A stretch of 5,143 bases of DNA, taken from assembly GCA_002869425.1 (NCBI GenBank), contig PKSZ01000197.1, positions 1 through 5,143 of the forward strand. The letters run 5' to 3'. The notes under the pieces were generated by a model that did not search any database, had not been told where the DNA came from, and worked only from the letters and a program-made list of their open reading frames with translations. Made by a program: the position numbers and the translations under genes. The DNA is from Marinilabiliales bacterium. GTDB lineage: Bacteria > Bacteroidota > Bacteroidia > Bacteroidales > BM523. Positions 1-5,143 of this stretch are shown here, piece after piece (the stretch's first letter is position 1; every line of letters starts with the position of its first letter).

Positions 1-964
1 CATGTAAAGAGGCTTCTACTCCTGCTGCTGTTGGAAAACCATCAAAATCTCCCTGATTGGTATATGCTCTCACGGGAGAAATAATTATATCCCATGAGCG
101 AAACTCATTTTCAAGTTGATTGCTGGCAAGTAAGCCCTTGAAATCAATATTTATATCTTTTTCATTTTCATAAAGATCATCCGTAGAAAAATCACCAATG
201 CACACAAATTGGATGTTTTGATTTGTTTTATAATGATTGGCTATTTCGATAAAAATATCAAATCCTTTATCAATACCTCTTTTGTGATATTTTCTGGCAC
301 AGAAACCAATAGTCATTTTGTTACTGCTGTCCTTTTTTCTGGCAATTTCTTCTTTTATATCCAGTGGAACACCATAAACTAATTTGATTTTGTTATTGTT
401 CAGGTTTAGATGTTGTGTAAGGTATTTATAAGTAGAAGGCATATTAACAAAGCAGACTTTACACAGATCACATTGAATTATTGCCTTTAAGTTTTGATCA
501 ACTTGTTCGTTATAAAGAAGGAAACCTCCGCCCGGGTATAAGGTAAAAGCAAATTCTATGTTGTTGTATCTGAGATATGGAAAAAACCTTACAGCATCTT
601 CATAGAAAAGAAAGTATACAAGCTTGGAGTTTAAATTATATTCCCAAATATTGGCATTAGAATACTCAAGTTTATTTTTTGAATATGTTGGTTTATAGTA
701 CTGAAATAAAGTTTCAATTTGTTTTTCAAACTCTTCTTTGCTGGTAATGCCTTTATAATTGGATGCTTCGCAAAGAATCCTTGATTTTTGAAATTTGGTC
801 AATAGTGAATTAAACTCTAATGTGCGCCATGGGTATGAGGTATCTGGAAAAAATTTATCTATAATAAGTAAATCTGCTTTTTCTTTGTCGCCGGATTTTA
901 TAATACTGCGACTAATGTTGAGTCTTCTTTTTTCCTTTATCCTGTTAATAATACTGCGGATCAC
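1..964 (-). CDS. GT-B fold glycosyltransferase (GT4-like), 3' end outside window
   Basis: Probable cytoplasmic sugar transferase that adds a residue to the growing surface polysaccharide; donor and acceptor cannot be told. I translated 321 codons without a stop, running off the window edge. The C-terminal donor-binding half is recognisable: KLVYGVPLD (about 194-202) at the domain linker, IGFCARKYHKRGIDKGFDIF (about 219-238) opening the second Rossmann domain, FVCIGDF (near 256), and FDGFPTAAGVEAS (307-319), a form of the GT4 nucleotide-sugar motif with Glu317. YPGGG (143-147) lies in the acceptor-side domain. There is no ATG near the beginning. In-frame TAA at 982-980 bounds the frame, and GTG at 964-962, two bases after the acetyltransferase stop, is the best start. 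The position directly behind the acetyltransferase indicates the same operon. About 50-100 residues are probably missing. Family call is firm, specificity unknown. Confidence 0.85.
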   Translation of the reverse strand, partial: MIRSIINRIKEKRRLNISRSIIKSGDKEKADLLIIDKFFPDTSYPWRTLEFNSLLTKFQKSRILCEASNYKGITSKEEFEKQIETLFQYYKPTYSKNKLEYSNANIWEYNLNSKLVYFLFYEDAVRFFPYLRYNNIEFAFTLYPGGGFLLYNEQVDQNLKAIIQCDLCKVCFVNMPSTYKYLTQHLNLNNNKIKLVYGVPLDIKEEIARKKDSSNKMTIGFCARKYHKRGIDKGFDIFIEIANHYKTNQNIQFVCIGDFSTDDLYENEKDINIDFKGLLASNQLENEFRSWDIIISPVRAYTNQGDFDGFPTAAGVEASLH

Positions 965-966
965 TG

Positions 967-1599
967 CTATAGGTTTTTCTTAATAACTGCAGGGACTCCT
1001 GCTACCATAACATTTTCAGGTACATTTTCTCTTACAACAGCACCTGCACCAACAATTGAATTGGCTCCAATCCTAATATTGGGGAAAATGCTTGCATTTG
1101 CTCCAATTTGACAGTTGTTTCCAATTATGCATTTACCAAGTAAAGTTGCACCCGGTGATAGTTCACAAAAGTTTCCAATTTTACAATCATGAGTTATGAT
1201 GCATCCATAATAAACGAGTGTGCCTTTACCAATAGTTACTCCATTAGATATGGTAGCATTGGCAAGAATATTTACTCCATTATCGATGCAATTGCTGTAC
1301 AATCCAATTTTTGCAAATGGGCTTATTGTAGAAATAATTTCTCCTCCAAGGCTTTCAAATTTAACACATAAATTTTTCCTTATTTCTGGAGAACCCAATC
1401 CCAGAGTAAATTTATTATCTACTGTATTAAAATACTGTAGCGCGTCATCAAAGTTTCTGAGAATCTTATATTTATCATTAATAAAGCCAGAAGGGCTAGG
1501 TGTTACATTATCAAAAAAAACAATGGAATCATCTTTATTAATCTCTGATAATAGATCCAGAATTTCTAATGCATGTCCACCTGCTCCGATAATTATCAT
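967..1599 (-). CDS. NeuD/PglD-like sugar O/N-acyltransferase (left-handed beta-helix)
   Basis: Acyl-CoA-dependent transferase that likely N-acetylates a nucleotide-linked amino sugar in the cytoplasm. The 210 residues match the family's usual length. The N-terminal sugar-nucleotide-binding domain opens with MIIIGAGGHALEILDLL (glycine-rich loop 5-9). From about residue 97 it becomes hexapeptide repeats typical of a left-handed beta-helix, for example NATISNGVTIGKGTLV, IGNFCELSPGATL and IGANASIFPNIRIG. His137 in IITHDCKIG matches the catalytic-base position of PglD-type enzymes. The end, ENVMVAGVPAVIKKNL, is the usual family tail. Its ATG overlaps the TGA that ends the full-length aminotransferase frame (ATGA, 1599-1596), so it was built to be translationally coupled to that gene. 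Pairing with a VioA-like aminotransferase suggests acetylation of a 4-amino-4,6-dideoxyhexose; bacillosamine-type or 3-amino-sugar substrates are alternatives. Stop is TAG. Confidence 0.9.
   Translation of the reverse strand: MIIIGAGGHALEILDLLSEINKDDSIVFFDNVTPSPSGFINDKYKILRNFDDALQYFNTVDNKFTLGLGSPEIRKNLCVKFESLGGEIISTISPFAKIGLYSNCIDNGVNILANATISNGVTIGKGTLVYYGCIITHDCKIGNFCELSPGATLLGKCIIGNNCQIGANASIFPNIRIGANSIVGAGAVVRENVPENVMVAGVPAVIKKNL
1596..1599 (-). promoter_or_regulatory. ATGA overlap, full-length aminotransferase frame to acetyltransferase
   Basis: The TGA closing the aminotransferase frame downstream of its premature TAA overlaps the acetyltransferase ATG (ATGA). The same junction type occurs at 2666-2669. 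It shows that the ancestral aminotransferase gene ran to 1596, and that ribosomes stopping at 1727-1725 no longer reach this coupling point. Confidence 0.8.
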
Positions 1600-1724
1600 A
1601 AGTTGTTATTTATTATAGTAATAATTTTCTCAATTTCTGATGCTGCAAGGCCTTTATAAAGGGGGAGGCAAAGGATTCTGCATGCAATGTCTTCTGAAAC
1701 CGTCATTTTGGATGATCTTAAGTA
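1596..1724 (-). pseudogene. Orphaned C-terminal segment of the aminotransferase, in frame after the TAA
   Basis: Reading on in the same frame past the TAA at 1727-1725 gives 42 residues and then TGA. They begin YLRSSKMTVSEDIACRILC and continue LPLYKGLAASEIEKI. The pattern V-S-E-D-I-A-x-R-x-L-C-L-P-L-Y-x-G-L is the standard last conserved block of the DegT aminotransferase family, and it follows RRYFYPSLNTI at the expected distance. The final TGA overlaps the acetyltransferase ATG. No frameshift is needed to join the parts, so one base substitution explains the break. One ATG (1706-1704) lies inside this segment but has no clear ribosome binding site, so independent translation seems unlikely. 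Alternatives are a sequencing or assembly error, or readthrough of the stop. Confidence 0.9.
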
Positions 1725-2669
1725 TTAAATTGTATTTAGCGATGGGTAAAAGTATCGTCTCGGGAAAATATTTTCTTCGTTTAGTTTTTGTTCGATTTCA
1801 AGCAGCTGTTTTTCAGAATGAAATATTAAGGGATAGTAACTATAATTCCATTCTGTTTTTTCCCTGATTGTTAGGTTTCGTATGGATGTAAAATTTATAT
1901 TTCCATTATACGTGTTGACAATTTTTCTTCGTTCCTCAATAATTTCATGCATATAGGGAAGGATAGCAAGACCCATTGCAGCATGAAGCTCACTAAGTTT
2001 TCCATTTATTCCAAGCCCCCAATAATCAAGGGTTCCTTTGTGCCCAAAGTTATGGGAATAATATATTCTATTCGTTAGATTTTTATTATTGGAAACGATT
2101 GCTCCACCTTCTCCAGTATGGAAAAGTTTTGTGGCATGAAAACTACAGGTTGAAATATCGCCAAAATTGAATATGGATTCGGAATTGTATTTTACTCCAA
2201 AGCAATGAGATGCATCGTAAATAACAGGAATATTGTATTTTTTTGATATAGCATCTATTGCTTCAATATTGCAAGGGCTGCCATAAACATGAGTTGCCAG
2301 AATACAGCTTGTTCTGTTTGTTATTGCAGGTTCAATTTTGCTCTCATCAATTGTTAAATATGTAGGATCTATATCAACGAAAACCGGTATGCAATTCTCC
2401 CACACAATTGAAGAAGCCGTGGCAATATAGCTAAATGGAGTTGTAATTATTTCGGAATTATTTCCCAGTATTTTTAGTGCTATTTGTAATGAAATTGTTC
2501 CATTAGCTGTTAAGAGAAGGTTGTTTATTCCAAGGTGTTCAATGAGCTTTTCTTCTAATTCTTGAACAAGTTCGCCTCTATTGGTAACCCAATTGGTTTT
2601 ATAAACTCTTTTTAGCTGTCTAAAAAATTCCTCTTCGGGAGGTAAAAACGATTGAGTAACGGGAATCAT
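1725..2669 (-). CDS. DegT/DnrJ/EryC1/StrS sugar aminotransferase (VioA-like), truncated by in-frame TAA
   Basis: PLP-dependent enzyme that transfers an amino group, usually from glutamate, to a nucleotide-linked keto-deoxyhexose. The opening IPVTQSFLPPEEEF and the NWVTNRGELVQELEEKL block resemble VioA, which makes dTDP-4-amino-4,6-dideoxyglucose. Cofactor residues are present: ANGT phosphate loop (55-58), Asp152 in YDASH for the PLP ring nitrogen, and Lys181 in FHATKLFHTGEGG for the Schiff base. The frame stops after 314 residues at RRYFYPSLNTI, whereas family members are usually about 350-390. Codon 315 is TAA (1727-1725), and the same frame then continues for 42 codons with a recognisable family C-terminus (separate entry), giving 357 codons in all. 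The visible product therefore lacks the end of the small domain and may be inactive or unstable. Its ATG overlaps the ATPase stop (ATGA). Family is certain; the substrate is inferred from resemblance and neighbours. Confidence 0.88.
   Translation of the reverse strand: MIPVTQSFLPPEEEFFRQLKRVYKTNWVTNRGELVQELEEKLIEHLGINNLLLTANGTISLQIALKILGNNSEIITTPFSYIATASSIVWENCIPVFVDIDPTYLTIDESKIEPAITNRTSCILATHVYGSPCNIEAIDAISKKYNIPVIYDASHCFGVKYNSESIFNFGDISTCSFHATKLFHTGEGGAIVSNNKNLTNRIYYSHNFGHKGTLDYWGLGINGKLSELHAAMGLAILPYMHEIIEERRKIVNTYNGNINFTSIRNLTIREKTEWNYSYYPLIFHSEKQLLEIEQKLNEENIFPRRYFYPSLNTI
2666..2669 (-). promoter_or_regulatory. ATGA stop/start overlap, ATPase to aminotransferase
   Basis: The ATPase ends GAA-TGA and the aminotransferase begins ATG-ATT-CCC within the same four bases (ATGA). 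This arrangement usually means translational coupling and confirms both the end of one gene and the start of the next. Confidence 0.85.
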
Positions 2670-3922
2670 TCGTTGATAATATTAAATTCAAATGAAGTTG
2701 GTCTTATTGTGCCAGGCCACTTATAGTGCCATTTACTATCAATTCTATAATCATTTAATTTAAAGACCAAACATTTCTCAAAATTATAAATAATAGTATT
2801 ACTATTCTTTACAACCATCATATTTATATAGTAGTAACCATCATTTAGTATTTTACCGGGAATATGGCAATTGGATGATATTATGCCTTCATTACAAGTA
2901 ATTGCTTTGGTGTGAATATTAAATACCAGTTCACCCTTGTTATTAAAAAGATGGAAGCTGAGATTTAGATTTGTGGGGTCAGATGTCCACCAAAATTTAA
3001 ATGTAAAATCCAAAGCACATTCTACATTAAACTCTTTATCAGTATTGGTTGATACTTTGCACTGTTTTAGCTTTATAAAATCATTTCCAGGTGCAGTATG
3101 AATTGCATGGTATTCTTGTTCTCTTTTTTCCTGAGAGTTATCAATTAAATATCTTTCAACAACCTTATCTGTTTCGTTCTTGTATGATATTTCCCCTTTT
3201 TCAAGTAGTATTGCTTTATTGCACAAGCTGTTTACCGCAGTCATGTTATGACTTACAAATAAAACTGTTCTGCCTTTTTGATTGCTTACATCCTGCATTT
3301 TTCCAATGGCCTTTTTTTGAAATTCTGCATCGCCCACAGCCAGCACTTCATCTACAATTAAAATATCTGGTTCAAGATGCGCAGCAACAGCAAAGGCTAA
3401 TCGAACGTACATCCCGCTGCTGTATCTTTTAACAGGAGTATTAATGTATTTTTCGACTCCAGCAAATTCAATAATGCTATCCAGTCTTTGTTTAATGTCG
3501 TTTTTTGTCATTCCAAGGATTGCTCCGTTTAGAAAAATATTTTCTTTACCTGTAAGCTCGGGGTGAAATCCAGTTCCAACTTCCAGTAAACTGGCAATTT
3601 TACCTTTTATCTTTATCTGACCGGTTGTTGGCGTTGTAACCCTGGATAATAGTTTTAATAAAGTTGATTTACCAGCACCATTTTTTCCTATAATTCCCAG
3701 AATTTCACCTTCTTCTATATCAAGGTTGATATCCTTTAATGCCCATACATATTGACCATCTTTTGCAGATAAATTGTTCTCTTCTCCAATTTTGAGAGTA
3801 GGATCCTCTTTTCCCCTTACCTTTGCAAACCAGCGGTTAAAGTCCTGAGCCAGTGTTCCGGTATTTACCAGTCCAAGTTTGTACTGTTTAGATATATTTT
3901 CAAGACGAATAACTGTGCTCAT
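2666..3922 (-). CDS. wzt: Polysaccharide export ABC ATPase with C-terminal glycan-recognition domain (Wzt-like)
   Basis: Cytoplasmic ATPase that drives export of lipid-linked polysaccharide through the Wzm-like permease encoded just upstream. Over 418 residues: Walker A GKNGAGKST (79-87), ABC signature YSSGM (167-171), Walker B ILIVDE (187-192, catalytic Glu192) and the switch His225 in SHN. The insert GTLAQDFNRWFAKVRGKEDP (about 22-41) before the Walker A strand is typical of O-antigen exporters. After a linker near 265-285, residues about 285-418 form a Wzt-type C-terminal domain, which in known systems binds the polysaccharide end and sets export specificity. A longer frame could start at 3985, but that would read through the end of the permease gene. 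ATG at 3922 lies 7 bases after the permease TAG and gives MSTVIRLENISKQYKLG, the normal family beginning. The TGA overlaps the aminotransferase ATG. Confidence 0.93.
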   Translation of the reverse strand: MSTVIRLENISKQYKLGLVNTGTLAQDFNRWFAKVRGKEDPTLKIGEENNLSAKDGQYVWALKDINLDIEEGEILGIIGKNGAGKSTLLKLLSRVTTPTTGQIKIKGKIASLLEVGTGFHPELTGKENIFLNGAILGMTKNDIKQRLDSIIEFAGVEKYINTPVKRYSSGMYVRLAFAVAAHLEPDILIVDEVLAVGDAEFQKKAIGKMQDVSNQKGRTVLFVSHNMTAVNSLCNKAILLEKGEISYKNETDKVVERYLIDNSQEKREQEYHAIHTAPGNDFIKLKQCKVSTNTDKEFNVECALDFTFKFWWTSDPTNLNLSFHLFNNKGELVFNIHTKAITCNEGIISSNCHIPGKILNDGYYYINMMVVKNSNTIIYNFEKCLVFKLNDYRIDSKWHYKWPGTIRPTSFEFNIINE

Positions 3923-3929
3923 AAGAATT

Positions 3930-4787
3930 CTATACGGTATCCATGAAAGATTGTTCCACCCTGTTAAAAAGAAGTGTACAGACAATAAGGGTGATGATCA
4001 TAAAAGCAAATGAATAAGCCAGGTACAACCAGTTGAAAGTGCCTGAGCCCAATAGAGCCAGTCTGAAAGTTTCAACAATGGATGTCATTGGATTCAATAA
4101 TACGGCAAAACGAAAAGTTCCGGATAATTGTGAAAGAGGGTACACAACCGGAGTGGCATACATCCACAATTGAACGCCAAAAATCACGAGGTTGGTAAGA
4201 TCCCGGTATTTGGTTGTTAAAGAAGAAATTATAATCCCAAATCCAAGTCCAAGCCCTGCAAGCAGAAGCAATAAGACAGGAATAAGAAAAACATGGTTGG
4301 TTATTGTAAAATTACTTCCCGACAAGTAAAAATACAGCATGAATGCCAGGAGAAACAAAAATTGGATTCCAAACTGGATAAGATTTGAAATAACAACTGA
4401 TATTGGAACAATTAGTCTTGGAAAATAAACCTTACCAAAAATATTTGCATTCTGAACAAAAGTATTTGATGTTGCTTTCAAATTTTCAGCAAAGTAATTC
4501 CAGGCCGTAATTCCGGCAAGATAAAACAACACTGGCGGTAACTCATCTGTAGAAAGCCCAGCCACTCTGCTAAATACAATCGTAAACATCAAAGTTGTGA
4601 GTAGTGGTTGTATAATAAACCAAATTGGCCCTAAAATTGTTTGCTTGTACCTTGCAACAAAATCCCGACGAACCAATAAGGCAATAAGATCTTTATATCG
4701 CCATATTTCTCCCAAGTTAATATCAAACCAGTTTTTTTTTGGTTTGATGATGAGGGACCAGTTATTGATATTCTGCTTAGAATTCAA
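3930..4787 (-). CDS. wzm: Polysaccharide ABC transporter permease (Wzm-like, ABC2 family)
   Basis: Inner-membrane half of an O-antigen/capsule ABC exporter; two copies would form the channel, powered by the adjacent ATPase. The 285 residues fit the usual 255-290. The cytoplasmic N-terminus includes IWRYKDLIALLVRRDFVARY (28-47) and KQTILGPIW, the family's amphipathic coupling and gate region. Hydrophobic segments are visible near 53-73, 87-101, 126-153, 166-189, 198-216 and 254-275, matching the six-helix ABC2 plan. LNPMTSIVETFR (231-242) is the typical periplasmic block before the last helix. No ATG exists in frame before residue 67. The frame is closed upstream by a TGA 21 bases before the TTG at 4787-4785, which I take as the start; only ATA or ATC are alternatives. 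A run of nine A lies in codons 17-20. Stop is TAG. It is the first gene of the minus-strand operon. Confidence 0.92.
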   Translation of the reverse strand: MNSKQNINNWSLIIKPKKNWFDINLGEIWRYKDLIALLVRRDFVARYKQTILGPIWFIIQPLLTTLMFTIVFSRVAGLSTDELPPVLFYLAGITAWNYFAENLKATSNTFVQNANIFGKVYFPRLIVPISVVISNLIQFGIQFLFLLAFMLYFYLSGSNFTITNHVFLIPVLLLLLAGLGLGFGIIISSLTTKYRDLTNLVIFGVQLWMYATPVVYPLSQLSGTFRFAVLLNPMTSIVETFRLALLGSGTFNWLYLAYSFAFMIITLIVCTLLFNRVEQSFMDTV

Positions 4788-4988
4788 GATTATTTTAAAA
4801 TAAAATCAGTTGTATTTATTACAATTATAATCAATTTATTAATAAGGTAAATATCATTGGTATATTAATTATTAGGATTACTTCGAATATGTAGTTAAAT
4901 ATTTACTATTTCATTATCTTTAAGTCCTTTGTTTAAGGAAAATACTATATTGCATTGATTTTTTACTTTGAAAAAAGATGTTTGCATA
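4788..4988. promoter_or_regulatory. Divergent, AT-rich intergenic region with presumed promoters for both directions
   Basis: These 201 bases separate the minus-strand export operon from the plus-strand GT2 gene, so both transcription units should be initiated here if nothing starts further out. Bases 4801-4920 contain only 20 G or C in 120. I found no convincing pair of -33/-7 (TTTG / TAnnTTTG) Bacteroidetes boxes or of -35/-10 boxes on either strand, no open frame of note and no RNA-like structure. A weak hairpin TCCTT-TGTTT-AAGGA lies at 4925-4939, without a T-run that would make it a terminator. Confidence 0.5.
4791..4802. repeat. 12-bp perfect AT-only palindrome just upstream of the permease start
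   Basis: TATTTTAAAATA is its own reverse complement and lies three bases upstream of the proposed TTG start. The A-rich strand on the mRNA side may serve as the translation enhancer commonly seen in place of a Shine-Dalgarno site in Bacteroidetes. With only A and T it carries little information and could be chance. Confidence 0.3.
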
Positions 4989-4995
4989 ATGCAAA
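4981..4995. repeat. Perfect 7-bp inverted repeat over the GT2 start codon
   Basis: TTTGCAT and its exact reverse complement ATGCAAA are separated by a single A. The right arm begins with the ATG of the GT2 gene. It could be an operator-like dyad; with a one-base centre it is too tight for an RNA hairpin unless the inner pairs open. It may be chance in AT-rich DNA. Confidence 0.4.
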
Positions 4996-5143
4996 ATATT
5001 AAACTGATTTTACCAGCATATAATGAAGAGAAATCTTTGGCCAGATTACTTAGCAAGGTTGAGAAAATTAAAGAATTGTTTGGTTTTCCACTTAAGGTAA
5101 TTGTTGTGAATGATGGGAGTACAGATGATACCTTAAGCGTAGC
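4989..5143 (+). CDS. Family 2 glycosyltransferase (GT-A fold), N-terminal part only
   Basis: The first 51 codons of a cytoplasmic or membrane-associated sugar transferase. They show the GT2 donor-binding core: KLILPAYNEEKSLARLL (5-21) with the first beta strand and the nucleotide-contacting loop, then VIVVNDGSTDDT (38-49) containing the Asp-Gly-Ser nucleotide-sugar motif. This pattern resembles polyprenyl-phosphate mannose/glucose transferases (DPM/GtrB-type) and other GT2 enzymes; the fragment is too short to choose. ATG at 4989 is the first in-frame ATG and starts at the normal place before the core; a TTG seven codons upstream (4968) is possible but less likely. It is transcribed away from the minus-strand operon, so it begins a separate unit of presumably the same polysaccharide region. 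The rest lies outside the window. Confidence 0.85.
   Translation, partial: MQNIKLILPAYNEEKSLARLLSKVEKIKELFGFPLKVIVVNDGSTDDTLSV

Noticed and set aside
795..983. 62-codon plus-strand open frame with a hydrophobic C-terminus
   Set aside because: It overlaps the N-terminal part of the minus-strand glycosyltransferase, which reads without interruption; the hydrophobic stretch arises from the complement of Lys/Glu/Arg-rich codons.
1220..1618. 132-codon plus-strand open frame
   Set aside because: It lies wholly opposite the acetyltransferase, whose hexapeptide-repeat protein is unmistakable; the plus-strand product has no recognisable domain.
1704..1706. ATG inside the orphaned aminotransferase tail as the start of a real small gene
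   Set aside because: It would encode only the last 36 residues of the aminotransferase and has no clear ribosome binding site; the segment is better explained as the severed C-terminus.
1640..1867. 75-codon plus-strand open frame opposite the aminotransferase break
   Set aside because: It is antisense to clearly coding sequence, resembles no protein I know and has no ribosome binding site. It is a shadow of the minus-strand gene.
3923..3985. Extending the ATPase upstream to an in-frame start at 3985
   Set aside because: The extra 21 residues would overlap the end of the permease gene and do not resemble the family beginning; MSTVIRLENISKQYKLG from 3922 does.
4915..4922. TATCTTTA as a Bacteroidetes -7 box (TAnnTTTG) for the GT2 gene
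   Set aside because: The last base does not match and there is no TTTG at the expected distance upstream, so the box is not better than chance in this AT-rich gap.
4925..4939. TCCTT-TGTTT-AAGGA hairpin as a terminator
   Set aside because: The stem has only five pairs, no T-run follows, and the flanking genes diverge, so neither needs a terminator here.

Overview
The window is AT-rich and holds part of a surface-polysaccharide (O-antigen or capsule type) gene cluster. Five genes lie tightly packed on the minus strand. One glycosyltransferase gene runs away from them on the plus strand. Protein style (Wzm/Wzt pair, short overlapping genes, A-rich leaders without clear Shine-Dalgarno sites, low GC) suggests a Bacteroidetes-type bacterium. 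That assignment rests on impression, not on a search.

Layout in transcription order on the minus strand: (1) 4787-3930, six-helix polysaccharide ABC permease (Wzm-like, TTG start). (2) 3922-2666, ABC ATPase with a C-terminal Wzt-type glycan-recognition domain. (3) 2669-1725, a PLP-dependent sugar aminotransferase of the DegT/DnrJ/EryC1/StrS family (VioA-like), interrupted by an in-frame TAA. Its missing C-terminus is still readable in the same frame from 1724 to 1596. (4) 1599-967, a left-handed beta-helix sugar N-acyltransferase (NeuD/PglD/VioB-like). (5) 964 to beyond base 1, a GT-B (GT4-type) glycosyltransferase with a GTG start, cut by the window edge. Genes 2/3 and 3/4 (the latter only if gene 3 is read to its original end) are joined by ATGA stop/start overlaps, so genes 1-5 look like one operon.

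A 201-base, very AT-rich divergent gap (4788-4988) separates the operon from a plus-strand family 2 glycosyltransferase starting at 4989, of which only the N-terminal 51 codons are visible.

Together the genes describe part of an ABC-transporter-dependent pathway. The aminotransferase and acetyltransferase would make a nucleotide-activated N-acylamino-deoxyhexose (such as a 4-acetamido-4,6-dideoxyhexose), the glycosyltransferases would add sugars to the lipid-linked chain, and Wzm/Wzt would export the finished chain. The 4,6-dehydratase needed to feed the aminotransferase is not in the window. No novel system was identified. The most notable signal is the single nonsense codon in the aminotransferase, which would leave the amino-sugar step damaged or reduced unless it is an assembly error or is read through. 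No RNA genes, mobile elements or CRISPR arrays were seen.
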